A DNA stretch of 21,968 bases from Pelagophyceae sp. CCMP2097 (Eukaryota; Sar; Pelagophyceae). Location: NCBI GenBank assembly GCA_026770575.1, contig MU657361.1, positions 47,411 to 69,378 of the forward strand, read 5' to 3'. Within the stretch, counting starts at the first letter, position 1; each line of letters opens with the position of its first letter. The notes under the pieces were generated by a model. That model ran no database searches. It saw nothing but the letters and a program-made list of their open reading frames with translations, and had not been told where the DNA came from. The translations under genes and the position numbers were made by a program. Positions 1 through 10,569 of this stretch are shown piece after piece.

Positions 1-946
1 GGGCGTCTCGTGGTGGTGGTTGGCGTGGCGCCACTCATCATTCAAGGGCAAAAAAAAGTTAAATAATTTCCGGTGATAATCCAATTCGACAGTGCCAGGT
101 GCCACGCGCACTCAGTTAGCACGCACTCAAGCGGCCGGCCGGGGCCCGAGCGGGCGCCGCCGCGGAGTTGCGGAGGCCTCGAGCGGCGTTTCGCGCCGGC
201 GCGGCCACCCCGCGAGGCGGACCCGCGGCCCGGCGCTCGGCGCTCGGCGGGTGACGCGGTGATGGTGCCCACGTCCGCCGTAGGCGCGGTGCCGCATTGC
301 TCGGCGGCGCCGGAATCGAGCCGCACGTATGCGGCGCCGGAATTGAGCCGGACGTATGCGATGATGGTGGCACCTCAGCTCGAGTCCCTCTCGCACCTCC
401 GCGCCATCATGGCCTTTGCCGCCGGAATCGACCATCTGCCGACGAACGTGCGTTTGCGGTCCGCCCCCCCGCGCCCCGCGCAGCGCGGCCGGACCGCGCG
501 GCGTAGGTCCTCGCCTTCCTCCGGCGTGCGGACCAGCTCCTCTGCGGCGAATCCGACTCGGGAGGCATCGCGCGCACGTGCGTCGCCGCGCCGCCCCGCG
601 CCGGCGCGACAAGGGACCGCGGCGGCGCCTAGGCGCGCAGAGGCCTTGATCCTCGGCGAGTGCGCCATCCGCTGCGCGCTCCGCGAGGTGGAAGCCCGGC
701 TCCGCGTGCGCCTGCGTCCACTGTCGCCGCCGCGGGGGGATCCGACCCAGAGGGGAAGAGGCCGACTCGCTTCCCGAGGGCCGCACTCTCAGACAGCTCG
801 CCGCGACAAGTCCCGGGAGGCTCGACGCGCCGTTGAGGGCCGCGGCGATTGGCTTACCGTGCACGTTAGGTGTGGTGACGGAGGCTCTGGCCGGCGGCGC
901 GGCGCCGTCGCCGGCGCCGCTGTGGCACTCGCCGTGGCTGCAGTCC
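1..946. other. GC-rich region upstream of the kinase gene
   Basis: Several overlapping frames are open on both strands here, as expected in very GC-rich DNA, and none encodes a domain I recognise. The stretch probably holds the promoter, the 5' untranslated region and possibly a short upstream exon of the kinase gene. The kinase frame itself is open from 833, but its first ATG is at 947. A 27-bp tandem duplication lies at 306-359. I cannot place a promoter or splice site with confidence. Confidence 0.4.
306..359. repeat. 27-bp tandem duplication
   Basis: Two adjacent 27-bp units (306-332 and 333-359), each beginning GGCGCCGGAAT and ending ACGTATGC, differ at two positions. Nothing shows a function. 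They lie upstream of the kinase start and could be promoter repeats or a simple slippage duplication. Confidence 0.8.
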
Positions 947-3900
947 ATGCTGTCGCACGTCGTGCGCGACGAGCGGCACGCGCTGGAGCGGCTGCGGGGA
1001 CTCCTTGCAGGCGTGCTGGCCCGCGACTGGCCGCGCGAGGCCGAGCCCGAGACGGCGCTGGACCGGCCCATGGGTCTCATCCGCGTCATTTCGTGCGTCG
1101 ACGACGGCGACGCGCCGGCGGCCTCGGCGCTCTGCTGCGCCTCGCTGACCTACGCCGCCGTGCCCGGCGCCGGCCTGCTGCCGCTCCTAGAGGGTTCCTA
1201 CGGCGCGCCGCAGCAGCCGATGCACGCCGACGCCGACGCGCCCTACGCCGGCACCGGCGACGGCGCCGGCGGCGCGGCGGCGCGCGGCCGCAAACGGCCC
1301 AAGCCCACGGCGCCCGACGCCGGGGCCGCCGGGGCCGCCGGGGCCCCCAAGGCCGCGCGGGCGGCGGCGGCGCAGGCGCGCTTCGGGTCGCAGCTGCAGC
1401 CCAGCCGGCCGCGCGTCTTCTCGGCGCCGACGCTGACCACGCTGAGCACGGACTACGCGTACCGCGGCGGCGCGGACTCGGCGACGACGCCGCCGCGCGC
1501 CGCGCAGGCGCAGCGCGCGCCCGCGGCGGACTTGCCCGCGCCGCCGGCGCCCGGGATTGCGTCGCCGCGGCTGCAGTCGTTTGACGAGGACGTGCGGCGG
1601 CCGCTGTCGAACGCCCAGCTGCAGCGCCACCTGGCCCGCGTCCGCAGCGAGGTCACCGAGGCCGACGCCGCGCTGGGCTGCGGCGAGGTTAGACGCGCGG
1701 CGCAGGCCTATCACAGCGCCGCCACGCGCTTGGAGATCTGCCGCTGCTCCATCCGCACTGGCGACGCCGCTGGCTTCGCCGAAGCGTCGGACCTGCTGCG
1801 CTACGCCAAGCCGCGCGCGACGGCGCACTCGCACCTCGTCGAGAACTGCACCCTCGAGCACGGCCTGCCCTGCGCCGACGGCGAGGCGTCGACGGACGAC
1901 GGCACTGAGGCGTCGACAGACGATACCACCGACGACGACGACGACGTCAGCGACTCGGGCACCAGCGACTCGGACGCCGGCGGGCCGCGCATGCGCCGCG
2001 ACATGGACGACGGCGCCGCAGCGCCCGCCGACGCGGCCTCGGCGCCGAGCGACGCGTCGGCGCCTGCCGCCGACGGGGCGGTGGACGCGCGCGCGGCCGC
2101 GCCCGCGCCGCCGGCGTGGCTGCAGCAGGGGCGGGGCCGGCCGCGGCTGCGGGAGACGCTGGAGCGCTCGTTTGACTTGGACGTGGCCGCGGCGCCGCTG
2201 GGCTGCGGGTCGTACGGCCGCGTGTTGCTGGCGCGGCGGCGGCGCGACTTGGAGCCGTTTGCGTGCAAGAGTCTGGCGCTGCCGCAAGACGGGGCGGACG
2301 GGGACGTGGCGTTTGATCGGCTCCACGCCGAGATTGCGGCGCTGCGGCGCATGGACCATCCGAACATCGTTCGGCTCCACGACGTGTTTTACGCCCCAAA
2401 GCGCGCCCATCTCGTCATGGACCTCTGCACGGGCGGCGAGTTGTGGGAGTACGCCTGCGCGCCGCCGCCGCCCTGGGAGCCCGCCGTGCCCGGCGCGCCC
2501 GCCGCGGGCGCGGGCGCCCGAAGGCCGCGCCCGGTCGACGAGCGCACCGTGGCGCGCTTCGCGCGCGAGATGCTCTCGGCCGTGCGCTACATGCACGCCG
2601 CGGGCGTCTGCCACCGCGACCTCAAGCCCCAGAACTGGCTCTTGGCCTCGCGCCGGCCGCTGGCGCCGCTCAAGCTTGTGGACTTTGGCCTCGCGAAGAC
2701 GTTTTGCGACGAGGCCGCCGAGGCGCCCGCGTCGTGCGGCGGCGCCGCCGCGCCCGCGCTGCTCTGCTTCTCGCTCGACGGCTGCGCGCCGCGCTCAGCC
2801 GCGCAGAAACCCGCGGGCCTCGTCCTCGCCGCCGACTTGTGCGCCGGCACGGCCGCCGCCGCAAGCGGCGCGCGCGAGGCGGCGACGGCCATCGGCGACG
2901 ACGACCTCGACGGCGGCCTCGACGACGACGTGGACATGGGCATCGCCGGCGACGCGCGGTCGGCGCCGCGGCCCGCAGCCATGGCGGGCAAGCGCGACCG
3001 CGGCGGCAGCCTGCGGCTGCCGAGCCCGGGCCCGCCGCCGCCGCTCTCGCTCGCGCGCGCGCAGCAGCGGTCGTCGACGGGGTCGCTGCGCACACTCGCC
3101 GCCGAGGGCGGCGCGTCGCCGGCGGGGCCGCAGCGGCCGCCGCCGCAGCACTACGTGTCGCAGACGACGGCGCTCGCCGCCGGCGCAGCGCGGTTTGCCT
3201 CGGCGGTGGCGCCGGGCGCGCCGCGGGCCGCCGCCGCCACGGCCAAGCGGCTCATGCTCTCCGACCGCGTCGGGTCGTTTTACTTCGTGGCGCCCGAGGT
3301 GCTCCGCGGTGCCCACGACGCGCGCTGCGACCTTTGGAGCCTCGGCGTGATCGTCTATCTGCTCCTCAGCGGCGCTCCGCCGTTCTGCGGCCGCACAGAC
3401 CGCGAGATCCTCGGCCGCATCGCCACGGCGAAGTTGGCCTTTCCGGCGCGCCACTTCTCCCACGTCTCCGCGGCGGCGCGCACCTTTGCCGCGCAGCTCC
3501 TCGAGCGCGATGTCGAGAAGCGCCTCACCGCGGGCAACGCGCTCCGCGCTAACTGGGTCCTCGCCGACGCGCCGCGCGCCTGCGCGCCCATCCCGGAGCA
3601 CGTGCCCGTGCGGCGCCGCGCGCGGCCAAAAGGCGCCGCGTGCGCAGAGCTGCTGCGGTCCGCGCGGGCGTTTGCGGCGCTATCGGCGCTGCAGCGCCTC
3701 GTGGCGCTGATCGTCGCCGCGCGGCTGCCCGCGGCGCGCCTCGAGGGGCTGCGCGCGGACTTTCTTGCCTTTGACGACGACGGCGACGGCGAGCTCTCGC
3801 CCCAGGAATTCTACGCCGCCCTCGGCGGCGCCGCAGAAAAGCCGCAGGCCGCCGCGCGCGACGCGAGTCGATGCGGCAGCGGCGACGGCAGCGACGCCAG

Positions 3901-4419
3901 CAGCGACGACGACGAAAGCGACTCGGACGACGCGCCCGACTGCGACACCGTCAAAGGCGAGACTTCGCCGCCGGCGGCATGGGCTATCGGCGCCGTCGCG
4001 GGCGCCGCGGCGGCGGCGTCGCCGAGGAGCCCGCCGGGCGCTTGTTCGCCGCTTTCGCCGCGTACGCCGGGCGCGGGCGTGTCCATTTCCGAGGCGGCGG
4101 CGGTTTTCGCGGCGCTTGACGTCCGGGGCTGCAGCCACGCTTTATCGTTCCGCGAGTTTGCCGCGGCGGCCATGTGCGGCGGCCGCGTCGCCGTCGACGA
4201 GGCGCTGCTGCGCGACGCGTTCGAGGCGCTCGACGTCCGGCGCGCGGGCGCGTTCGACGCGCGCGACATCTGCGACGTCGTCGGCGTCGACCGAGTGGCC
4301 GGCGCCGACGGCTGCGACGCCGCGGCCGCCCTCGACGGCCTCGACGGCGCGCGGGCGGCGCAAAACGGCTGCGACGCGTGGCAGGTCGCGCGCCTCGCCG
4401 CCGACGCGCAGGCGCCCAC

Positions 4420-4458
<39 letters not shown>

Positions 4459-4645
4459 CGACATTCCCTTGCGCGACCAGAGCGCGTCGCTCGACTGGGA
4501 GGCGTTCAAGGCCCTCTGCGCGCCGCTCACGGACCCGCCCGCTTCGCCGCCGCGCGACGAGAGGCACGCCCGGCGCGGCAGCGGCGACGCCTGCAGCAAG
4601 TGCCCCTTTGGCCGCCGGGTGCCAAAGTGCCCAAACGAATTTTAA
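947..4645 (+). CDS. Calcium-dependent protein kinase (CDPK) with a long activation-loop insert
   Basis: A 1232-residue Ser/Thr kinase of the calcium-dependent family, expected to couple Ca2+ binding by EF-hands to phosphorylation. Residues are numbered from the first in-frame ATG; the frame stays open back to 833, so an upstream exon is possible. A disordered, acidic N-terminal half precedes the kinase domain: glycine loop GCGSYGRV (about 418), Lys 441, HRDLKPQN (556-563), DFG (579-581), APE (782-784), then a CDPK-like stretch with DLWSLGVIVYLLLSGAPPF. One canonical EF-hand follows (loop Asp943 to Glu954, DDDGDGELSPQE). Two or three degenerate EF-hand-like segments and a run of 12 Asp come after it. 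DFG and APE are about 200 residues apart, against the usual 20-30, because of a low-complexity insert in the activation segment. HRDLKPQN has Gln where CDPKs normally have Glu. The stop is TAA. The family call is firm; the start is uncertain. Confidence 0.9.
4421..4456 (+). repeat. (GAC)12 trinucleotide repeat inside the kinase gene
   Basis: Twelve uninterrupted GAC codons encode poly-Asp between the degenerate C-terminal EF-hand-like segments. Its length is likely to vary between alleles by slippage. The antisense frame would read poly-Val, a by-product of the repeat. Confidence 0.9.
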
Positions 4646-5522
4646 GCCACGCCCCGATGCCACTCGAGCAGCAACCCTGTGCCGAGGACGGGGTGTTCCA
4701 CGGGGGCATTTGAGCTCGACGACAACCCCGTTCGATCTCTGTGCCTCATTGTCTGCCTCCGCTCGTCCACGTCCTGCTCGTCCACGACAGGCGTCGCGTA
4801 AGCCCACCTCCGTGCGGCGCTCCGCAAGAATGTGCAAATGAAACTTGAAGAGACCCAGTTTTTTGCGTTTGTCACGCCCCAACTTGAAGCGACGATAAGG
4901 TCGCCTCTCGGTGAGGGAGTTGATGCCTCCTGCCCTTGATGAGGTTGCCCTCGAAAAGGTCGCCTTGCAACTGCGTCGACAAGCGATTTTTCAATATTTT
5001 AGACCTGATAAAATCTGCGTATGCCTCGTTTCAAAACTTGGATTGAGTTCGAATGTGACTCGTAAGGGAATCACGTACATGTGCCAAGGCCGGCCCTTAC
5101 GAAGTCGGCCCGAGACTGGCCTGTCCTGTGCCAGTTCAGCCGAGCCAAGACTGACGTTTGGATTTCCAGTTTGAGCATGTTTAACAGACACCTTCTAAAG
5201 GGGGTGATCGGACTCCTCGGGACTCCCCCCGGCGTCCTCTGTCACTTCCGGCAGAGCAAAACCCCCCTTCCCAAGCTCGCTCCCCGTCGCGATGTTTGGA
5301 TTACTTGCTTATTATCATGGCGCACCGGAGGTACTGCAGACCCCCGGAGGGCGCCTTTGGTATGTTGGTGCAGTCGCTTAGCTCTAAGTAGAGAACACTT
5401 CGAAACGCGATTAGGCTGGCTTAGGTTAAGTCCCATTTCGATGTTGATGGCGCAGCGGCGAAAGAAGGACCGGCACACCAGGAGGGGTTGCGCAGAAAAA
5501 GTACTACTTTGGAGCATCGAGT
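4646..5522. other. Host intergenic region after the kinase gene
   Basis: Composition falls from very GC-rich to mixed. Short open frames occur (about 4911-5174 and 5081-5599) but show no domain, and the first has no ATG at its 5' end. It probably holds the kinase 3' untranslated region and spacer DNA. No RNA gene was recognised. Confidence 0.5.
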
Positions 5523-5631
5523 CTCAGCTCTCCCGGCGTGGGCATGGTCACGGCCGACGGCGTTGGAAAGAGGAGAAGCAGGGCTTTCTGAATCCGTAGG
5601 CCGTGACCATGCCCACGCCGGGATAGCTGAG
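5523..5631. mobile_element. 109-bp foldback/MITE-like element, copy 1
   Basis: The 38-bp arms at 5523-5560 and 5594-5631 are inverted copies of each other with two mismatches (outer end CTCAGCT). They flank a loop of about 33 bp, so the whole could form a long hairpin. A second 109-bp copy lies at 5827-5935 with the same layout and a similar loop, which marks this as a dispersed element rather than a terminator. No clear target-site duplication is visible. Confidence 0.8.
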
Positions 5632-5826
5632 TTCTAGGTCGCCAAAGTTTGACTATTTTTGGCCTTCTTGGGGCGATTCTGCGCCCCGGCGCTATTACTT
5701 TTGCTCTTTGAGCGTTCCTACACGTTGTAGGTTGCCCCTTCACTGGCCCCGGAGCAGTATTTCCCCTATAGCGACCGCCCACGGGCCGAAAACCGATGAG
5801 GGTACTCGAAAAGGGTGCGACAGAAT
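5632..5826. repeat. Spacer between foldback copies, with a host repeat at 5637-5656
   Basis: The segment at 5637-5656 (GGTCGCCAAAGTTTGACTAT) recurs with small changes at 21133-21153, immediately right of the AT-rich insert. The right flank of the insert is therefore related to this host repeat family, which supports the right-hand boundary. Nothing coding was recognised in the rest. Confidence 0.6.
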
Positions 5827-5935
5827 CTCAACTCTCCCGGCGTGGACATGGTCACAGCCGACGGCGTTGGAAAAATGAGAAACAAGGCTTTCGGAATCCG
5901 TCGGCCGTGCACATGCCTAGGCCCGAGGAGCTGAG
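5827..5935. mobile_element. 109-bp foldback/MITE-like element, copy 2
   Basis: Same length and architecture as the copy at 5523-5631: left arm 5827-5864 and right arm 5898-5935, with a related loop. The arms have diverged more from each other than in copy 1, so this copy looks older. Confidence 0.8.
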
Positions 5936-5972
5936 ATAAGTTGACATGTTATCAAATTTTGGCACCCTGTTG

Positions 5973-6002
5973 CTCAGCTCTCCGGGATGCTTGTAGTCAC
6001 AG
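5973..6002. repeat. Truncated left arm of a third foldback element
   Basis: Begins CTCAGCTCTCCGGG and continues to GTCACAG, matching the outer left arm of the two full copies with changes and a 1-bp gap. It stops at the edge of the AT-rich insert. No matching right arm is visible beyond the insert, so this copy was probably already truncated or diverged. Confidence 0.55.
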
Positions 6003-6007
6003 ACTGG
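6003..6007. repeat. Candidate target-site duplication, left copy (ACTGG)
   Basis: ACTGG lies directly outside the left terminus and is matched by ACTGG at 21130-21134 outside the right terminus. The bases on either side of the two copies differ, so the duplication is exactly 5 bp. Polintons typically give 6 bp. Five bases alone could match by chance; the inverted termini beside them strengthen the call. Confidence 0.6.
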
Positions 6008-6047
6008 AGAACAAATATAGATTTTTTTGAAAGGTTATTAAAATTGA
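6008..6047. repeat. Left terminal inverted repeat, degenerate
   Basis: Read inward this end contains AAATATAGA, a T-run, AGGTTATTAAAATTGA. The right end read inward has the same order of blocks (ATATAGA, T-rich, AGGTTTTTAAAATGA). Identity is partial, with small gaps. A second related block (GTCATTTTAAAACCTCTAAAA) lies at about 6070-6090 in the opposite orientation, so this end has internal inverted symmetry too. Confidence 0.6.
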
Positions 6048-6309
6048 GCGAAATTCATTAGAAACGTTTTGTCATTTTAAAACCTCTAAAACAGATTTGT
6101 TAAAATTTGAAAAATTAAAAAAAAACGAGAAATTAAGAAAACCCCAAATTTTGAACAGAATTTTAAAAAAATTAAAAAAAAATTAAAAAATAGAACAAAA
6201 AAGAATTTGATTAAATCTCAAACGCCCAATCAGATTTCGAAATAAGATTTCAAATAAGATTTCAAAATCTATATTTAAAAAAGAAAAGAAAAATTGGATA
6301 AAAAAGGAG

Positions 6310-6351
6310 TTGATAAAATCTTGATAAATTCTTGATAAAAACCTTGATAAA
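6310..6351 (+). repeat. Four spaced copies of TTGATAAA
   Basis: TTGATAAA occurs at 6310, 6321, 6332 and 6344, spaced 11, 11 and 12 bp, about one helical turn. The spacing is regular enough to suggest a protein-binding array, but nothing else supports it. Confidence 0.6.
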
Positions 6352-6666
6352 GAACTTTACATTTCCAAAATCTTTATTTAAGAAAGAAAAAGGTTTTGAT
6401 AATTTAGAATTTGATTAGTATGATTATAGATAATATATCAGAAAACTCGCAGAGGGTCTGCCTACTCTCCTCAATGGATAAAAAAATATTTTTTTTAAAT
6501 TCCAGTAAAAAAGTAACAATTTTTGAGAATTAAAAAAAATTTGCTTCAAAAACGAGACATGTATAAATAGAAAAATTAAAATATTTTATAGGATTCTTAG
6601 GATTCGAAAAAGCAACATGTACACAATTCATAAAAATGTTTAATCATTTAAAAAACGAAAAAAAAC

Positions 6667-6673
6667 TATATAA
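6667..6673 (+). promoter_or_regulatory. Possible TATA box for the first rightward gene
   Basis: TATATAA followed by GG lies 36 bp upstream of the ATG at 6703. The background is so AT-rich that chance occurrence is likely; the position is the only support. Confidence 0.3.
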
Positions 6674-6702
6674 GGAGAAACGTATGAAGTAAGATATAAG
6701 AA

Positions 6703-6978
6703 ATGGGTTTAAATGACAAAACTTTTTATCTTATGAATAGTATGGACGTGAATAACAATGAAAGCGAGTTTAAAGAAGCAGTAGATGACAACTTCAATTT
6801 TTTTCATACGAGAATCATACGAGGAGATATAAGTAAATCATATAAAAAAAATGTCAAAAAATACGCCAATAATGGATATACAATCCCAACGTATAAAACC
6901 GTTCTGATTGGGAATTCGTTTGTTAAACCTAAAACGTTATATGAAAAACGTTTCAAAAACGAACAAAAAATAAAATGA
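6703..6978 (+). CDS. Hypothetical 91-residue protein, possibly the N-terminal part of the polymerase gene
   Basis: An intact ATG-to-TGA frame in an otherwise broken region. The product is Lys/Asn-rich with acidic and basic stretches, and has no signal peptide, membrane segment or motif I recognise. An overlapping ATG at 6975 and the degraded coding-like stretch that follows put it directly upstream of the polymerase remnant in the same direction. It may be a separate early gene, or the N-terminal extension of PolB, which in these viruses is often long and poorly conserved. I cannot choose between the two. Confidence 0.5.
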   Translation: MGLNDKTFYLMNSMDVNNNESEFKEAVDDNFNFFHTRIIRGDISKSYKKNVKKYANNGYTIPTYKTVLIGNSFVKPKTLYEKRFKNEQKIK

Positions 6979-7540
6979 ATGTACAAAAAAAATTGATATT
7001 AAAACAGAAAAAGTTGAGAAGAAAAAGGTAAAATCCTCGAAAGACAGTGCACGCATTTTTAACAGAAACATGGTAACTCCAAAATTAAAGATTCGGAGAA
7101 GAAAAAAAAGTACGGGGAAAAAAATCCCGAATTTCTAATAAAACCGGTTCGTACTCAGCGAATTAAATGGAATAACAGTTTAGAATATTATGAAAATTTT
7201 GATAGGTTGGTTGCACCCTCTTCTAATGAACTATTCAAATGATACTGTACAACTCGATGTAATTTATAAACACGGAATGTTTTTCGATGATCTTTCCGAA
7301 GGAATTCAAATCCAATGGGATGTACACAAATAAAAACGAAGCATCCAAGCAATTAAATTGGAAGATAAAAGCACAAGAACAAGAATAGTTAAAATAAACT
7401 CAAAAAACGTTAAACGTGAAGGATAAGTATTTAATAGACAGAGGAATATTGACAACATTAGAACAGAATGGAATTGATTAGACTATGGTCAATTAACATC
7501 GAGCAGCGAGAAGAAAAATATATTGATATTTAACTCGTTA
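6979..7540 (+). pseudogene. Degraded coding stretch upstream of PolB
   Basis: Protein-like segments appear in alternating frames. One block near 7150-7230 contains LEYYENFDRLVAPSSNEL and another near 7230-7330 contains LDVIYKHGMFFDDLSEGI. They are separated by frameshifts and by TAA, TAG and TGA stops. The direction and the lack of a gap to the polymerase suggest this was its N-terminal region. No domain is recognised. Confidence 0.45.
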
Positions 7541-10065
7541 TACCAGCAGCAGGTGGTTGTAGTTCATCCTTCTCCGGTTTAGGGATAAGTATAAAAAAAA
7601 AAAAACAATCAAAATAGAATCTCCTCATTCTACAAATAATTACGGTTTATTTAAATGTATAAGCAAAAAATATCCCAATAAGTAAATAGAATTCGGGCTT
7701 GTTCAATGTAACGAATTTCGCCAACAATTCGGAATCGAAAAATTCCATGATAACCATCGATAACGCGGTTGAAGTTTTCAATTTTTACATACTGATAAGG
7801 AGATGGTGTTTTTTTTCTTCAAGATATGAATAAAGGGGAATTGAAGAATTCTTTTGAAGGAGGTACATTTGAATCCGATTTTAAATTGTTGTTAATTGAT
7901 TCACGTTATTCTTTAATTACAGGAAAATAGTTCAAGTGTACTGAATGCTTAAAAGAATACTTAGGAAATCATAAATGCAATGCAGGGGGTGCTAAAGACG
8001 TGAATGTAAGAAATAATCTGTCTTTAATTCTACCAGCAGAGACACCACAAAATTTGCAACTAAAAGATAAGACAATTTTGAATTTTATTGAAACACATAG
8101 AAATAATTTATTTAACGAACATCAAGCAAATATCGTTGGGTTTCATCACTATAAAGAAAACGATGAATCGATTAATAAAACAATAACAGGACGCGAATGT
8201 ATAAAAATTAAAAAAAAAAATTCTCGGAAGTCCAGAGTTAGAACATGTCAAATATATCAACGCATTCAATGGAAGCAGGTACGACCACTATTATCTTATG
8301 AATGAAAAACTCAACTCGGTAGGGAAAGAAAAAATAGAGGACTACAAAAACCAAAAACGCGAGAATTTTTAATCTTACAATTCAGAGAAAAAAATTGATT
8401 GATTAAGAACAGCATTTATGAGGTTCGTTGAAAAAAATCTGGAAGATAGTGGTCGTGATGTGGAGAAGGGGGACATAAATCACGACATCGGAACTGAGTG
8501 GGAGGAAACATCTAAACAATGGAGAGAAGAAGTTTAAAAGTATTAACACAAAGATGTTTTGGGATAAACGGAACTATACGAGAAAACAACGTAATAATGT
8601 ACGACAAATTTAAATTAAATCTATGAGATTCGATGACAACCTCGTCCTGTTCATATAACATTTGGAAGAACCGTTTAAACAAACACGAAATTAATCTTCC
8701 TTCACGAAAAAACGAGGACAACATCAGAACAGCAATCTATGGAGGGCGTACACAATTAAACAAGCGGAAATTTAAAAGTAAATTCTTTGATGATATAGAC
8801 AACCAAAAGGTTTTACTTAAAATATATGGAATGTTTTTTTTTTTAGTGATTGAAAAGGAATATGATAAGATAGATGATTATCCATTTGACGCCGATGTTG
8901 TATCACAAAACTCCACTGCAATGTTTAGAGAGTATCCGATTGGGAAGGAGATTCCTACAAATGAATATCTTGAGGGCAAAATGGGAATCTATTACATCGA
9001 ATATATAACTAATTAAACCCTACTCACGCCAATTTTACCTCGCAAACAGAATGGAGGCCTAAAATGGGATTTAATAGATTCAGCAGGATGGTATTCTACT
9101 ATAGACATAGAAAATGCGAAAATTGAAGGCTATCAGATTGGAATTGTAGTAGGGACATATTGGCAGGATTAAGCACCGTTTTCAAGAGTTATGTGAAAAA
9201 GTTTTATGAAATGAAAAAAAAATCAATCAAAGGCACATGTGCCTATGCCGTTGAAAAAAATGTATCTGAATGCACTTTTCGAAAACTGTTGCAGGCATCC
9301 ATTCGAAAGAAAGAAAACAATATTTCGAAGAGAGAAGAATTTGCAATTTTGTTGCAAAAAAATAAAATATTACAGATTGAAGAACTTTGTTACAAATAAG
9401 TGGATTGTCTCCTACGAAACTGAACAAAACAGTAGAGAAGAATACGCACAGAAGCCATACCATTTGGGTGTTTTCATACTCTCATACAGTCGAACCATTA
9501 TGACAGATAAGTTAAATGATTGTGGCAACACAATTTAACGCATGCCGTATTATTTTGACTCAAATAGTATGGTAATCCCGTCAGAATGACTGAATAAAGT
9601 CAAAATCAATGGGGATTTGGGCGGTATAATGGACGATGTTGGAGGCAAAATCCTTAAAGCAATCTTATCACCCCCAATCTATATGCATTCAAATATATCA
9701 GTTCAAAAAAAACACTCAACAATACCTTTTCAGAGGGTGTATCTACCATAATGCCCACTTACATCAAAACGTAAGAGAATCGTGGAGATAAAAACACCGA
9801 AGAACCTGAACAAAAATTATGAAAAGATTTCGAAGACATGTATGCGGGAAAATAGTAAAGATTTTATCAAACTTCTCGATAAAAAAAGATTGGACTTACA
9901 AAAGCATCAAATGAACAGTGTTCGATTCTCAGCCATCGACAAATAGATTCCGAACAAACAACTCATTCGATAAAAAAGGCTCTCTGGGGAGGACGACAAT
10001 ATATCAACAAAAAGTGCGAACTTGATGAAACGGAAATTTTAGTGTACCCCATAAGTTTGATTTGA
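7541..10065 (+). pseudogene. polB: Protein-primed family B DNA polymerase, heavily decayed
   Basis: The replicative polymerase of Polinton/PLV-type viruses. Recognisable pieces occur in the right order but in changing frames: NNYGLFKCI (7635-7661) and a CxxC...HxxxC zinc-finger-like segment (7937-7978), typical of the N-terminal region; an ExoI-like FIET (8084-8095, the first Asp missing); ExoII FNGSRYDHYYLM (8265-8300); ExoIII-like DVLG..ELYEK (from 8553) with TAA codons at 8535, 8544 and 8565; YGGRT (8738-8752); motif A DVVSQNSTAM (8894-8923) where DxxSLYP is expected; LTPILPRK and GGLKWDLIDS (9023-9120); a motif B remnant (about 9256-9295); and motif C YYFDSNSM (9548-9571) where DTDS is expected. 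A TGA at 8624 interrupts an otherwise conserved frame. Frameshifts are frequent, many in A- or T-runs. Loss of motif A and C residues means it could not work even if the frame were continuous. Confidence 0.87.
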
Positions 10066-10130
10066 TATTCGCGGTTTATTAAATTAAATTTAAAATATTA
10101 TATTTTATATGACAAACGGAAAGGTTTTAC

Positions 10131-10277
10131 ATGTTATTCTGTGTACAAAGCGGGCTCAGATATTTTGGTTTGACACAACAAAAATTAAAATCGAGAATAT
10201 ATCAGCACATGTATCAAATCCTTCAAAAACGTGTGAAACGTGTTATAGAAAACGGTCAATTTCTCGCTATACTTTAA
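10131..10277 (+). CDS. Small hypothetical basic protein downstream of PolB
   Basis: A 48-codon frame beginning MLFCVQSGLRYFG and rich in Lys, Arg and Gln, likely helical. The same frame stays protein-like after the TAA (EEFEFIEER, then LRERERF after a second stop), so the original gene was probably longer and is truncated. An overlapping 59-codon ORF at 10109-10288 in another frame looks less like coding sequence. No family recognised. Confidence 0.35.
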   Translation: MLFCVQSGLRYFGLTQQKLKSRIYQHMYQILQKRVKRVIENGQFLAIL

Positions 10278-10569
10278 GAAGAGTTTGAATTTATAGAAGA
10301 AAGATAACTGCGAGAACGTGAGAGGTTTTAAATTAAAAATAAAAATATACAAAACAATTTATAATTTTCGAAATCGAATTATTCTTGTGTGTTTATAAAT
10401 CGCGACATCGATTTTTTTTTCGGAACATCGAATGTGGAAATTTCTTCAATAGTTTGTACAGGTATACAATTATTATCGCCTAATATCATTTGCGACATGT
10501 CCATATTCTCCATATAATTATATATATATAATTATATATGAAGAAACAACCCCATTGATTTAATAATAA
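10278..10569. other. AT-rich spacer
   Basis: Apart from the read-through tail of the preceding small ORF, I see no supported gene. A TATATATA-rich stretch with dyad symmetry lies near 10515-10541. Confidence 0.4.

Larger units (their letters stand above)
6048..6702. other. AT-rich left leader of the element
   Basis: No convincing coding sequence. It is dominated by A-runs and short direct repeats: an ATAAGATTTCAA-type duplication near 6242-6265, and four TTGATAAA copies starting at 6310, 6321, 6332 and 6344. Such repeats next to a terminus could be replication or packaging signals, but that is inference; simple slippage is equally possible. Confidence 0.5.

Noticed and set aside
73..1584. 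Long rightward and leftward open frames in the GC-rich left flank
   Set aside because: Arg/Ala-rich translations without domains, overlapping the kinase frame on both strands, as expected from very GC-rich sequence.
1187..4882. Antisense and alternative-frame ORFs across the kinase gene
   Set aside because: Shadow frames of a GC-rich gene; the leftward one contains poly-Val from the (GAC)12 repeat.
5594..5631. Transcription terminator hairpin
   Set aside because: The inverted repeat is 109 bp long overall and recurs at 5827-5935, so it is a dispersed element.
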